Positions 11,901 to 24,563 of a stretch of DNA of 64,000 nt are shown here, in pieces; the stretch's first letter is position 1; every line of letters begins with the position of its first letter. The translations under genes were made by a program, and so were the position numbers. Origin of the DNA: Apostichopus japonicus (taxonomy: Eukaryota > Echinodermata > Holothuroidea > Aspidochirotida > Stichopodidae); assembly GCF_037975245.1 (NCBI RefSeq), contig NC_092561.1:8492001-8556000 (forward strand), in the 5' to 3' direction. The notes below the pieces were generated by a model. It searched no databases and was not told the DNA's origin. It saw nothing but the letters and a program-made list of their open reading frames with translations.

Positions 11901-12831
11901 TTATGTTGTGTTACTGGTTTTATAAACATGTCAAAAATAAATTAAGACCGCACTTAGTTTGTATGTAGAGAATCAATGAAATTTTATTGGATTTTGGGTT
12001 CATATTTCACTTTCAATGGTATGGCAGTGTTTTTTTCTTTTTTCATTTCTTTTGTGTAACATTTAATTTACTAGACAACATTGATGTTTTTCATTTTTTC
12101 GTTTTGTGAGTATTAATTAGGAAATTTAGTGGCTCAGTAAAACTTAAAAGTATAGTTGAGTAACATACTGCAAATTGTTCAACTGAACTTTCCATCATCT
12201 TGCAAGTCTTTTGCACTGGAGCATAGAATATGTTCCTGTTTGATGCTGTTACTGTTTTGTATGTTAATATGTTCCTGTTTGATACTGTCACTGTTGTGTA
12301 CGGCAATATATTCCTGCTTGATACTGTCACTGTTGTGTACGGCAATATATTCCTGCTTGATACTGTCACTGTTGTGTACGGCAATATATTCCTGCTTGAT
12401 ACTGTCACTGTTGGGTATTGCAATATATTCCTGCTTGATACTGTCACTGTTGTGTACGGCAATATATTCCTGCTTGATTCTGTCACTGTTGTGTACGTCT
12501 ATATATTCCTGTGTGATGCTGTCACTGCATTGTGTGTTAATATGTTCCTGTTTGATGTTGTCACTGTTGTGTATGACAATATATATTCCTGTTTTGATGC
12601 TGTCACTGTGTATGTCTTTGGGAGTGTTTTTTTTCAAGACGAGTGAAACCCTGCCTCCTGTTCTATTCGACAATGCTACCGTGGTAACAATCGAAATTGG
12701 TTTTCCTTCTGTCTCTCACAGGTGCAGTTCTTTACTATTACTACTACAAGCGGACAGCCCTTCGTCTGGGGGACCCTAGATTCTACAAAGATTCTGATTG
12801 GCTCAGACAGCAATTTGAAAAGGTGAGGTAG
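8931..12831 (+). CDS. TMEM138: Transmembrane protein 138 (TMEM138), complete, four coding exons
   Basis: Coding exons 8931-9058, 9891-10062, 11104-11182 and 12722-12831, all with GT-AG borders and compatible phases, total 489 nt: 162 residues plus stop, the same length as human TMEM138. The protein starts [20 protein letters not shown], then [24 protein letters not shown], and ends [14 protein letters not shown]...FEKVR, matching the vertebrate protein along its length. Four hydrophobic segments are visible (about residues 8-26, 38-60, 77-98 and 114-132). In vertebrates TMEM138 is a ciliary transition-zone/vesicle-linked membrane protein, mutated in Joubert syndrome. Introns carry several transposons (see separate entries). 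A consensus AATAAA follows at 13069. Confidence 0.97.
9208..9576. mobile_element. hAT-type MITE in TMEM138 intron 1, perfect 8-bp target duplication
   Basis: Ends are CAAGGGTGGGCAACCT and the inverse of CAGGGGTGGGTAACCT, the classic hAT/Charlie-like terminus. ATATAGAG flanks it at 9200-9207 and 9577-9584, an exact 8-bp duplication. Interior is non-coding; near both ends GGGCC/CGGGCC blocks occur. The intact duplication suggests a fairly recent insertion. Confidence 0.92.
10083..10448 (+). mobile_element. TTAA-bounded MITE, copy 2, in TMEM138 intron 2
   Basis: Same family as 2922-3279, with TTAA at both ends (10083-10086 and 10445-10448) and starting AAGGCATTGAAGACTCGC. It starts about 20 bases after the exon 2 donor site. 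Open frames in it are translation shadows of the repeat. Confidence 0.88.
11218..11495 (-). mobile_element. tRNA-derived SINE with LINE-type 3' end, in TMEM138 intron 3
   Basis: On the minus strand: a head with A-box-like TGGTCAAGTAGTTAAGG and B-box-like GGTTTGAGCCC near 11425-11480; a middle segment CCTTGGGCAAGGAGCTTTATC-like; and a tail with GCGCTATATAATTGTC followed by (ATTG)n at 11220-11235. The GCGCTATATAA tail is typical of L2/CR1-clade LINE 3' ends, which such SINEs borrow for reverse transcription. Confidence 0.75.
11640..11870 (+). repeat. Diverged relative of the 14.8-17.3 kb repeat
   Basis: Contains a TG-rich run, then GCTTGTAAACACGGTAT, an ACTTGGTATG segment, GGTCATGGTCAGTAGATCA and CATATTAATGAG, in the same order as matching blocks of the large repeat at 14791-17342, but much diverged. 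Confidence 0.45.
12228..12612 (+). repeat. 39-bp minisatellite in TMEM138 intron 3 (about 10 units)
   Basis: The central units (TTCCTGCTTGATACTGTCAC followed by TGTTGTGTACGGCAATATA) repeat nearly identically; outer units are more diverged. The period is 39, a multiple of three, and the unit lacks stops in several frames, so long open frames appear on both strands. These are artefacts of the array: they are intronic and purely repetitive. Confidence 0.9.
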
Positions 12832-13068
12832 GATGACATCGACCAATACCGAGCGTCTGGAAAGAATCGTCAGTTGTTTGTTGAAAGATGACGCTTGCTG
12901 AGCTGCAACAGCATGGAGTATGGATGTTGGACAGCCTTCATACAGTAAACGTCGGACAGCCTTCATACAGTAAGCTGGCAGTGCCATTGATCCGACATTA
13001 TGAATGGTATTGGCACGTTTTATTTATGATAGAGCATATCTCAGTGTCTGTGTTCCTTTGTGATCAGT

Positions 13069-13074
13069 AATAAA
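13069..13074 (+). terminator. Polyadenylation signal of TMEM138
   Basis: First consensus AATAAA, 238 bases after the TMEM138 stop codon. Use is inferred from position and consensus. Confidence 0.65.
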
Positions 13075-13575
13075 TTAATATAGATATAATATTAATAACT
13101 CCACAATGTCAAATAGCCTGGAGTACGTTATTTGAAGTACATACCCGAAATAGGAAATGGATCGACAAGAAGAGAAGAGAATGTAATTTCAGGTGCCAAG
13201 AACTTTAATATAGAATTTCTAATCGGTCAGGATTACAGGTGTCATCTGTACACAAAAGATTGTGAATGGCAGGTTCGTAGTTCGGGATGAGCAGGTTGTC
13301 GGTAGTCAAGTAGCGAGATCGGCAAATCCATGTGCTCAATGGTACAGGAAGATTTCTTCGAAAGTAGATTATCAATTCTTGCGTTGCTTGGAATGTATAT
13401 GTAGCATTCTTTTAACAGGTTTTTTGAACCATCTGTTTAGGCACGGCGTCCAAAGTAGGATCCTGACAGGGCTTCGGCCAGGCTGCAGAACAGAATGTAA
13501 TCATTAGGGCTGTGTAATTTCACATAGTAGGCACTGCAGTTCCACACAATAGCTGTATTGTAGGTCTGCAGAGAC

Positions 13576-13902
13576 AAAGGGGTAGGAGGCAGGGGGCTGC
13601 AGCCCCCGGCCCCCAACCAAAATTTCTTGTGAAAATTCGGGCAATATGATGAGAATTTTTTGGGCACCTACCGAAAGAAAAATAATTTGCAATGTGTTTT
13701 TCAATGGTTAAACTGATATTATTATTATCATTATTATTGTAACGACTTCCACAATAGTTATAACCAATAGGGGTAATAACATGGCAAATAATTTTATGTT
13801 ATTGGCATGCGATGTAGCGCGCAAAAACTTTTGGTTACATTTTTCATGCAAGTCGTTACAGCCCCCCCCCCCCCAAATCAAATTGGGCTCCTACACCTAT
13901 GT
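13576..13902. mobile_element. Short hAT-like element with 8-bp target duplication
   Basis: GCAGAGAC (13568-13575) and GCAGAGAT (13903-13910) flank the element, a 7/8 match. The ends, AAAGGGGTAGGAGGC and the inverse of ACATAGGTGTAGGAGCC, share a GTAGGAG core of a common hAT-type MITE terminus. The interior has a G-rich/C-rich block near each end and no coding sequence. Confidence 0.6.
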
Positions 13903-13910
13903 GCAGAGAT

Positions 13911-14790
13911 AAGCCATATCATTTCATATTCAAATCACCCTAGCTGAGCAGGATGTCTTACGCAATAGTCTAACTCTCAGAAGAAGTCAAAGTAATCAGT
14001 TTCGTCAATAATTTAATCTCAGTGTACGTTTGGATGTATATGATCAGCGAAGTGATAGAAACTTTCTCACGTTTCACAATTGTGCATATCATTGCCTTTC
14101 ACATAGGTAAATAACCAAAATTGGCTTCCTCTCTAGATTCCTGAGAATCTGATGAAATTATGTACCTGACTGATCATATCGTCAGGGATGTAGAACACTG
14201 TCAACAAAAGTCTAAGACTTGAAATAAACTGTTTTTTTTTGTATACAGAGCAAGTAAATAGAGTTAGACATTGGCCCAACTCCCATCTTGATAGCTGGTT
14301 TCGGCTGCTAAAATATCAGTTCCGGAAATATGTCAGTGCTATTCGAATCTAAGTACATTGTACAATAATTTGTGATATCCATACACGGCCAGCACATCAT
14401 AATCGTACGACACACCAAACCAACTTGGTATTTTCGAGACCTCTCAGACCTTGAGACTCAAATGTTTTAACTTTGATGATGTGACTTAAACCACATCTTT
14501 CCAACATGTACTCATATCCCATCACACATTTGAATTATTTTTCCAAATGTTATCATTTCCATTTATAAAGAAACATAAACAAAAGAAAGTGTTAGTGTAG
14601 CCTACGTACAGTATCTATGTATGACATCATAGAATATGGAACGATTCACAAATTCATTTAAATTCAATCAAGTAAACTGATATTTTTAATCTCAACAACG
14701 GAAGAAGCCATGAAGCTGGGAGATGGATCAAGGTGCTTTGTGTTACATGTTTCTGTATTATAACTGTTATTATAGGCCAGGCCCATTTTT
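13911..14790. other. Intergenic, no gene seen
   Basis: AT-rich sequence without a supported gene or recognisable repeat. Confidence 0.4.
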
Positions 14791-14844
14791 GGTTCCTTGC
14801 TGAAAGCAAAGGAACCTATGTATTCAGGTTGGCGTGTGTGTGTA

Positions 14845-14876
<32 letters not shown>

Positions 14877-17342
14877 ACGCTTAAGCTTGTATGCACGATA
14901 ACTCAACAAGGGATTGACTGATCATGATCAAACTTGGTGGGTGGGTGGCCCATAGTGAGTAGATGAACCCTATTGTTTTTGGTGCCCACAAAGGTCACCA
15001 AAGGTCAGTTATGGTCCAAAAACCCAAAATACTAAAACTGCAATAACTCCCAGTGCCAATGTGCGACAAGGTTGATATTTTGGGACAAGTTGTGAACTGG
15101 TTAGGGCAATATTTTGAAACTTAACGGTCATGTGATCTGAGGTCACCAAAGGTCAATTAATGTTAAAAAACTAGTATTTTTGCGATAACTTGAGAACGAA
15201 TTGTCCGTTAGGGTTGGGAGTTGCTTCAGTGTAATCCAATTGTCGACCCACATCTGGGTGACCCTTGACCTCAATTTGACCTCTGGTGACCTTTTCATGT
15301 TTTGGGGATTTTTACAGTTTCGATGCTATTTTCAGATGTCAAAGGTACCTTCCGATCATAAATATCGATAGGTTGATCCCCGTGTGACCTTTGTGTGCGA
15401 ACTTATATGGGGTCAAAGTTTTCGGTCAGAGTTAGGATGGCTGTACAGACTTATCGTGTTGATTTTTGGAATCAGCAGATCAAACTACATTTGAAACCAA
15501 GGTCAAAAGGTCAAAGGTCACATTAGAAAAAATGTGCTTAGTTTGGGAGAAAATGGGCGAAAAAGAAAATGTTTGGTTTTGATGCTAGATTTGGATATCA
15601 AAGGTATCTTCCAAACAAAAATGTCAATGGGTTGACACCCGTGTGACCTTCATGTGCGAAGTTATACGAGGTCAAAGTTAATTTTCAGACATTTAATGCA
15701 ATAACTCCCAGGGCCAAGGTGTAACAAGGTTGATATTTTGGGACAAGTTGCAAATGGTATAGAGGAATATTTTCAAACTTAACGGTCATGTGATCCGAGG
15801 TCATCAAAGGTCAATTAATGTTAAAAAACTAGTATTTTCGGTGAGAAAATGGGCAAAGAAAAAAATGTTTGAATTCTTACAGTTTTGATGCTGTATTCAC
15901 GTCTCACCAATCAAAAATGTCAATAGGTTTACCCCAGGTGACCTTTGTGTGTGAAGTTTTATGAGGTCAAAGTAAATTTTCAGACATTTAGTGCAATAAT
16001 TCCCAGTTCCAAGGTGTGACACGGTTGATATTTTGGGACAAGTTGCAAATGGTATAGGGGAATATTTTCAAACTTAACGGTCATGTGATCCGAGGTCACC
16101 AAAGGTCAATTAATGATAAAAAACTAGTATTTTTGCGATAACTTGAGAACGAATTGTCCGTTAGGGTTGGGAGTTGCTTCAATTTAATCCAATTGTCGAC
16201 CCACATCTGGGTGACCCTTGACCTCAATTTGACCTCTGGTGACCTTTTCATGTTTTGGGGATTTTTACAGTTTCGATGCTATTTTCAGATGTCAAAGGTA
16301 CCTTCTGATCATAAATGTCAATAGGTTGACCCCCGTGTGACCTTCATGTGCGGAGTTAATACAAGGTCAAAGTTAATTTTCAGACATTTAATGCAATAAC
16401 TCTCAGTTCCAAGGTGTGACATGGTTGATATTTTGGGACAAGTTGCAAATGGTATAGGGGAATATTTTCAAACTTAACGGTCATGTGATCCGAGGTCACC
16501 AAAGGTCAATTAATGATAAGAAACTAGTATTTTTGTGATAACTTGAGAACGAACTGTCCATTAAGGTTGGGAGTTGCTTCAATGTAATCCATTTGTCAAC
16601 CCGCATCTGGGTGACCCTTGACCTCAATTTGACCTCTGGTGACCTTTTCGTGTTTTGGGGATTTTTACAGTTTCGATGCTATTTTCAGATGTCAAAGGTG
16701 CCTTCTGATCATAAATGTCAATAGGTTGACCCCAATGGGACCTTCGTGTGCGAAGTTATACGAGCTCAAAGATAAATAATATTAATGAGGGTCACAGGTC
16801 AAACGTGAAAAACTCCCAAGTTGCAATAACTTAGCTACTATTTATTGGAATTTCGTCAAACTTGGTATGATGATATTGGTAGATAGTCTCCACACACTGA
16901 TGTGTGTTGCAATTGATATCATGCATGTTTATAAGGGGGGGGGGGCGGCTAGCATTATTTCGTTATGACAAGTTTGTATGCACAATAACTCAACAAGGGA
17001 ATGACCAATCATTACCATTCTTGGTGAGTGGGTGGCCCATAGTAAGTAGATTATCCCTGTTGATGTTGGTGCTCATTTCATGAATATTAATGAGGTCATG
17101 GGGTCAAACGTGAAATACTCCAAATTGCAATTACTTGGCTACTATTACTAGTCGGAATTTCGTCAAACTTGGTATGATGATAATGGTAGATAGTCTTCAC
17201 ACACTGATGTGTGTTGCAATTGATATCAGGGCTTAGCATTACTTTGGCAACAAAAGTTTGTGAGCATAAATTACTGTTGTTGTATGAGGGCTTTGTTAGA
17301 AATTTCCCTATGAATGGAACTAATGAACAGCAGCAAGGAACC
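14791..17342. repeat. 2.55-kb non-coding repeat element with tandem ~400-bp units and about 30 AGGTCA half-sites
   Basis: GGTTCCTTGCTG at 14791-14802 recurs inverted at 17331-17342, so the block has short inverted ends. A (TG)n tract at about 14836-14875 follows the left end. Inside, a unit starting GCAATAACTCCCAG recurs at about 15040, 15700, 15990 and 16390; the last two full units are about 400 bp apart. A second unit, GTCAAACGTGAAA...GATATCA, recurs at about 16797 and 17101. AGGTCA or its complement occurs about 30 times, including five AGGTCA-n4-AGGTCA pairs and three TGACCT-n5-TGACCT pairs. No coding sequence. Element class unknown; probably a non-autonomous transposon. Confidence 0.75.
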
Positions 17343-17834
17343 ATGAAATGTTTTCATTCTGGTTAAATAATTTTTTAAAATATTTTTTATCAGGCCTAAA
17401 ACATTTCAATGATAGTGTGGTAACATGTTAAACAGCATTATAAATGTTACTAACAAGTACTAAAATGATGGAAAACTTAAATTTTGCCCTCTTTAGTGTC
17501 ATTATCCTTCAAATCTTAAAATAAGTTTCAAAGTTTGATCCAATTCTGAAAAAGTATTTCTAGACTAAGGGCAAAAGTTTATTTAGACAAGGCTTTGTGA
17601 TGTTAGTGTTTTCTGCAATGTGTATTCTTAATTTATTAAAAATTTTTAACTTATTCTTTACAAGCAAACAATGTTGCACACCTTGCGTATGATAACCTTG
17701 ATTTTGTATTCACAAATATCCGTCCCTTGAAATTTGACATTTTTTCCTACTTTTTGTTTTTTTTGGGGGGGGGGGGAGAAGGATGGGTGGGGCAAAGTGG
17801 GATGAGTGAATGGGGAATGGGAGTTTCGTTCAGT
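17343..17834. other. Intergenic, no gene seen
   Basis: AT-rich, with a poly-G run near 17765-17776; nothing else recognised. Confidence 0.4.
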
Positions 17835-18650
17835 GTAATACGTACATACAGTGATACATATATGTAATACAGTTATACATATTTTAATACAGTAATGCAT
17901 ACAGTAATACATGCATTGATACAAATAGTAATACATATAGAAATACATATAGTAATACATACAGTAATACATGCAGTAATACATACAGTAATACAGTAAC
18001 ATATATACTGTAGTAATACATCAGTGATACATATAGTTATTTATACAGCAATACATACAGTAATACATATAGTAATACTTATAGTAATACATACACTAAT
18101 TCACGCAGTAATACATAGCAATACATACAGTAATACATATAGTAATACATAGTGTAATACATACACTAATTCACGCAGTAATACATATAGCAATACATAC
18201 AGTAATACATATAGTAATACATAGTGTAATACATAAGTAATACATACAGTAATTCACGTAGTAATACATATAGCAATACATACAGTAATACATATAGTAA
18301 TACATAGTGTAATACATAAGTAATACATACATATACAGTAATACATACAGTAATACATACATAAACAGTAATACATACAGTGATACATATAGTAAAACAT
18401 GCAGTAATACATACAGAATACATATAGTAACACACACAGCAATACATATAGTAAAACATGCAATTATACATACAGTCATACATATAGTAATACATACAGT
18501 AATTCGCACAGTTTTACATACAGTTATTTACGCAGTAATACATACAGTAATACATATAGCAATACATACATGATACATATAGTAATACATACAGCAATAC
18601 ATACAGTAATACATATAGTAATAAATACATAAGTAATACATACAACTGTT
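17835..18650. repeat. About 0.8-kb minisatellite of AATACATACAGT / AATACATATAGT units
   Basis: Dozens of copies of a degenerate 12-bp unit, with higher-order blocks (the segment from about 18085 is repeated near 18145-18240 and 18260-18320). Being 12 bp long, the unit leaves all minus frames open, so Tyr/Met/Cys-rich frames appear; these are not genes. Confidence 0.9.
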
Positions 18651-18902
18651 TACTAGCTAGTGTGCACTTCTCACCTTGAATGTATTGATGCCAATACAGA
18701 TTATGGAGGATTTTACGACCCTTAATATCTTTTTTTTCAATTTTTCTTTCTTTTTTGGGGGAGGGAAATTTCTTTTTAAAGACAGGCTTTTCTGTGGAAC
18801 GTCTAAAAAAAAGTCACGTGGCATTTCAGTTTTCGAGCAGCTATCGACACAATTACCATTCATTTTTTAAGGTTTCCATGGAAGTGTGAGACATTTGTAT
18901 TC

Positions 18903-19380
18903 AGGCATGAGACTCTTCCGCGGAAACGCGGATTTCGGATTATTTTTTTTTTCATTTTCGCGTTTTTTCTCGTAATTCGCGTTTTTTATTATTTTTTATT
19001 ATTTTTTTTATTTAATTTTTTTATTTTATTATTATTATTATTTTTTTTTATTTTTTTTTTTGCCGAACATGCTGGACTGTGAAGGGAAGGAACACCGAAT
19101 TTGACCAGTGGTGGAATCAAGTAGCACAAAGCAAGCAAAAAAGCCTTTTTTTGGTTCAAAAAAGCTAATGGATAAATTATACAAGCAGAAATTCCACACT
19201 TTTTTGGCGAGTTACGTGATGTGATAGATTCCATCTAGAGTCCACCATTTTGCATTTAAGCCCTCCTTACCTGACAAAAAATTCTAAAGGGGAGGGGGAC
19301 ACCCCCTCCTCTTAAACCCCTCCCCCAGGACGGCGATCGATAAATTTCAGATTTTTTTTCCCTGGCTCAGTCTCATCCCT
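18903..19380. mobile_element. hAT-like MITE with AT-rich core
   Basis: It starts AGGCATGAGACT and ends AGTCTCATCCCT, inverted repeats matching 11 of 12. Flanking 8-mers TTGTATTC (18895-18902) and GTGTATTC (19381-19388) match 7 of 8, as for a hAT target duplication. The interior is dominated by T-rich runs and a C-rich segment; no transposase. Confidence 0.75.
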
Positions 19381-19388
19381 GTGTATTC

Positions 19389-22300
19389 TTTTCAGGCATT
19401 CGAGTGCAGCCTTGAAAATAGTCCTTTTTACAGTGAAATTCAAATCTATTTTCACACCAGCCACTTTACACAATTAGAGCCATCGATGGATTTTTTGTGT
19501 TTTATTCCAACAGCAGTAAAATAGACTCAGTAGTCCAGGCACTTTGATTGTTGAGCCACAGATATTTAAACAGTTCATTTCTCAGATGTAAACCCAGTAT
19601 GGAACCAAGAGTGACAGCAGTGGTTTAACAATCTAATGTTTGGTTTACAGTCATCCTGAAGTGCAGGTTGTCATGGAAACATGGTAACCTGTAGATTGGG
19701 CACTACCCCCCCGCATGCCTTATAAAATGGTTGGTAGTTTTCAAGGGTAACTGCCTCTGAGCTAAGTCTCCATTTTGTAGAAACTATTTGAGGTTGGGAA
19801 AAAAAAATCAACCAACAGTAGTCATTTTCCTTCCCCATTGGTCTAATGGATCTTCTTGAAAATTCTTACCAATATGCTTGTTATTGTGTGCCATGTTGTA
19901 ATAATACTGCATAAATGATATAATTCTTTTACAAAAGCTGTAAATATTTTTTTCCAAAATTCTGACCTGAAATAAACAGACCCTTTTTGTTTTGGTTTAC
20001 AAGTTAAACAATTCCATATTAATCATTTTTTCTATATTAAAATGAATCATAATTTTTTTTTTTTTGGACCGATGACTGGTAAATTTAGTCCCCGGTAATT
20101 TCACAATTGGACAAATAATCGACTTTAATTTTGTTTTTGTCATCATGTAAGATTGGGGTTCGTTCCTCGAGAGGGGGCCTGTGGGCCAAATCCGGCCCAT
20201 GAAAGAATAGGCCCACAATCTTACACCGACCCTAGGGGTTAGGATCCCTAGGAGCCACTAGGCTTGAGTATCCTACTGACGTTACCCTGTACATTGTTCA
20301 ATCTAGGTAGAGTGAAGTTTAATTTTTTGCCTTTGGTTCAAAACAATATTTTCTCTGGCTCTGTTAGAAAATTAATTGAGCACTCCTGGTCGAGGATAAC
20401 ATCAGCATTAAATGATATTTTAAACCTTTTGTTTAGCAAGATATTTGTCAACATCGCTAGAAATGGTGATATTGTCTAGATGTAAGGATTATTATAAGTA
20501 ATTTTAAATGTGTGGTATGAACTGGGATGTATACATAAAGGGGTATAAACTGGGGTGCATAAAGGGGAACAGACATTTGTTGGGGGTGGGGGGGATGGGG
20601 GAGTGGGCAAGGTTTAATATTTTTTCTTTTTTCTTGGGGGAGGGGCTGGGCTGGCCAAAAGCTGCCCTCCTTGTTAGGTAATAACACCACAGGTTGAAAC
20701 TTGCTACAATACATGTTTTTGTAGTCATTTGATGTACAACATTTTTTTTTTTAACTCAGGTATTTTCCATATTTAGGAATGGAGATTTGTAATATTGTTT
20801 GTAAATTTTGTCGTGGTAAACAGTACTGTATGTATGCAAAAGTGGCATTTTATTTCTAATTAACAAAGATGTTATGAAAAACACTCGTATATCCAGTTTG
20901 TGTGTTCTTTATATTTTTTATTCATTCTGTACCATTTATCAACTACTTTGAGTACTTCAAAATTGGGGGGGGGGGGTTACCATATTCAGAAGATTTACAT
21001 TTCTTAAGAATATTTTATTATCTTTAAATCTTTGAAGCTAATACTGAGCATAATATTTCCCTGGTGCAGTGATTGTAAATAGATCAACTGACGGATAGAT
21101 AGGTTGACAAACAGATCAATATTATTTATCCTTGCAAGATTTCAGTTTCAAATTTTCTAACCATTAAAATTTCCTTGCCTAAATAAAAAAAAATTCAAAA
21201 TATAAATCATTACAATATTATAAATGTTGAGATTAATCAAATAAAGACATTAAAAACACCTCTAGGATCTTTCTGAATTTTTTATTTAGATTTCAATATG
21301 CTGGTATAAATAGCTCGATTATTAAAAATATGATTTGAACCATAATATAGTAACGAGACACAAGTCACTAGAAAGTAAAGTAAAATGACTCAGAGAAGAT
21401 TCTGACATTTTTAAATCAATCGAGATAGTCACCGTGGGGACTCGAGTCCACGACTCGACCCGAGTCGATGATTTGACCCAAGTCAATGACTCGACCCGAG
21501 TCAGGAAAATTACTACTGGTTTTGATTGATGGTAAAATCAACTTGACTCGTTGCTTACACCTTAGGGCGTATACTTGTATACTTGTTCACGTGTATACGT
21601 GAATACTTGAAGAAAATTGGAAAACAACTCGAGATCGAATATCTAGATAGATTATATATATTATATATTTTATTATATTAGATATAAGCCGGCGACCCAT
21701 TTTTTGCATTTTTCCGACTTTTACTTTGGCACTGAGGTTCGTTCTTTGCTTTGGCACCGAGGTTCTTTTTGCAAGCACGACCTTACAAAGAAGAACGTAG
21801 TACAGCTTGTCTGTAATTGTACACAGAGGACCCTTGACACCCCCCCCCCCCCGTGGGGATTGGAGCCTGGATACTAGCCTCATCTAGCTATGGAAGAACC
21901 AGGCACTGCATCACAACAGTTCAGCTATATACTCCGAGGTTATGCCACCTTTATAAATTTGACAAAACCACACACCTGTGAGTTGTGAATCATCACACGT
22001 TTGCTAAGCACAATTCACACTCCTCCCAAATACAATGAACACTTTTTTTTTATGATTTATTTCTCACTTAATAGACCTTTTTTAATTCAGTGCCTGACAA
22101 TTAGGCAACATTGCTATGAATACGTCATGATAATCACGTCTCAAATTAACGAAACAAATTAATAAACTATGAACATATTAATGATTCATTACAGCAGTTA
22201 ATTGCAAAAGGCTGAATAGTAAGTCACATTCTAGGAGAAAGACACCCTCCCAAGGTAACGTGACATACTATATTCATCATATCCGGCTTAAAATGTCATG

Positions 22301-24563
22301 TAAAGATGGCTCCTATTGTTACAATATTTCTTCCATTGACAAATGAGATATTGCCTCCCTCCCTTCCCCTTTTAAGAAAAAATGTTTAAGAAAAAATGTT
22401 TAAGAAAAAATGAAAAAAAAGTTTCAAAAACAGATTACTGTACAGTTAACAGAGCTTTTCTCACATAAGTGTGTGAGGCTGATATGGAGGCATCAAGCAT
22501 ATTTAAAAATGATTGCATCACGCTACCAAACAATCATGTATCATAATGCCCCCAAAAAATGAATACTTACTACTTTTAATTTATGTACCTTCAAAACAGT
22601 GATTTTTTTAGGGCCCCCCCCCAAAAAAATTAGAAAATCGGGCAATTGAGACAATCTCGATCAATCAGAAGTTCAATTTGGATTATCTTTTTAAAAAGAC
22701 AAAAGAATACAAAAGTCACATAATTTTCTTACACGGCTAGAACAAACAAAGGAAAAAATAAGAAAAGAAGACCACACACAGATTTTCATTATTCAGTTTA
22801 CTCCTTTCCCAGCTTTGACAAACAGTCAATAAGTGCCTCAAAAGATTCAAGCAGCAGTCACAGTTTAATTCAGCTTTAGAAGAATCATTCTGTAAGAGGC
22901 GTACACGACCCTGACCATTACAATATGAACATACCTTTAAGCTCCTTTAAATCGGCACTGCATGGTTCCATTCAGCTTTCAGACTTTCTGTTAAGAGGCA
23001 TACACAACACTTTAAACACAGAAACATTTTCTCACCATATAAATTTAAGCCATGCAAAATATTAATGGAAAATCACTGAAGATTTGTTTTTTCCAAATTA
23101 TCAAATTTCTGAATAAACTAATTCCTGTATGCCCCCCCCCCCCCAAAAAAAAAGGAAAAAAAAAGAAAAGAAAAAGAAAGCATCAATTATGAAAGAAAAA
23201 ATAAGATGAAATTATAAAAGCGAGTTGTCATTCCTCAGGATTCTCTTAAACCGTTGAGACATGAACTGAAAGACATTAATGTTTGTATCGTCGTTGGAAT
23301 CTTAACAAAGCTTTGTTGGAGATTAAATTATAATAATAAATATTGAAAAAGCCACATGAAATTTAACAAATTTGATCACAATTCGACATTATATACATTA
23401 CACAGGACGACTTGCATGTACAGTCAGACTTGGAAGCACGATCTTTGGTTAGTTTTCCTACTTTGTGACCTTCGAAGAAACAAAATTCTCCGTTCTTTCA
23501 GTTTTCATAGCACAAAGTTAAAAGTTCTACTAATTCTTAGGCATCTCTTTAGAGATTCGACTTTGGATATGCAAAGGTGAACTCAGGCAGGGAACACCAT
23601 ATTTTGATCGCTAGACAGACTCAAGAACTCCTCATGATACAAATTTATTTTTACTTGATATCATCAATTTTGTTATTTGATTTCATTTCTTTTAGCAAAG
23701 TGTATTGGATTAGGCTATTATCAATTTTCAAATGTTTGGTTTAACATCATGCTAGACCTTTACTACCATTAGATGGTGCGGTACAACTGACACGGACGTC
23801 ATCTGAAAAAAACGTCAATCCAGAGGGGGTCATGCAAAACTTGCATTTTTCGATATATTAAACTATGAAGTATCCGGTTAAGCACCAAAGTCGAACAGGG
23901 TAACACAATTTTATTTTCAATTCTGATTTCCAACCCTCGACTCCACCCGACTCCACGCGCCCCCTCCCTTTCGGATGCATATTTACAGTTATAATAAAAT
24001 CTAGTAAAACCAGCTAAGTTGTAATATCTCTTGATGACTAAATAATAAGACAGGTGTCCATTCCATTGAAATACCCACCCCTGACTAGAGGGTCGGATCA
24101 GATGGGGACCTGGGGTCACTTTAGGGCTTCCGCCCACCTGAACAATTCTTGATACAGCCATGAATGTACCTGCATCCATGGACACTTTACAAAATGGGGG
24201 GGGGGTGCGGTGACCTGCTTGACCCCGTGGCCCTATCTCGCTTTCGAAACCTGTGTGGTACCCGGTCTGAGGGTTAAACCGTGCAGATGGTGGGAGACGT
24301 CTGTTGGCGACTCCCCGGGAGGGACCGGCATAATTTTACTGCTCTGTACATCTGAATCTACTAACCATCAATCGCAAAGTTATTAAACCTTCATCGGCCT
24401 GCAGTAGAAATGACCTTTGTCCGTGTCTTTTTGCTCCGAAATAAATTTACCATTCGTTACAGAGTATGAGGTTTTTTTTTCTGATGATATGTGAGGGTGG
24501 AGGGGAGTAGGGAGCTTTGTAAAGTTAAATTGAACAATCCTAAAACCTCAGACCTGCACTCTC
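19389..24563. other. Intergenic and 3' flank of the sulfotransferase gene
   Basis: No supported coding region in 5.2 kb. The part nearest 24563 is the 3' UTR side of the minus-strand sulfotransferase; on that strand an AATAAA lies near 23645. Poly-G runs occur near 20585, 20965, 21841 (as C), 22614 (C) and 23132 (C). Confidence 0.4.
21425..21510. repeat. Palindromic ACTCGACCCGAGTC repeat cluster
   Basis: GACTCGAGTC, ACTCGACCCGAGTC (twice) and a diverged TTGACCCAAGTCAA occur within about 80 bases. The unit is its own near reverse complement, so the cluster can fold into stems. Probably part of a MITE whose ends I cannot place. Confidence 0.55.

Noticed and set aside
12156-12779. Open frames of 131-207 codons on both strands around 12.1-12.8 kb
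   Set aside because: They are produced by the 39-bp minisatellite; they are purely repetitive and overlap the TMEM138 intron and last exon in wrong frames.
18166-18509. Tyr/Met/Cys-rich minus-strand frames of about 110 codons
   Set aside because: Translation of a 12-bp minisatellite, open in every minus frame; no start context or homology.
24190-24330. GC-rich segment 3' of the GAL3ST gene as a structured RNA
   Set aside because: No family signature or convincing stem pattern could be seen by eye.
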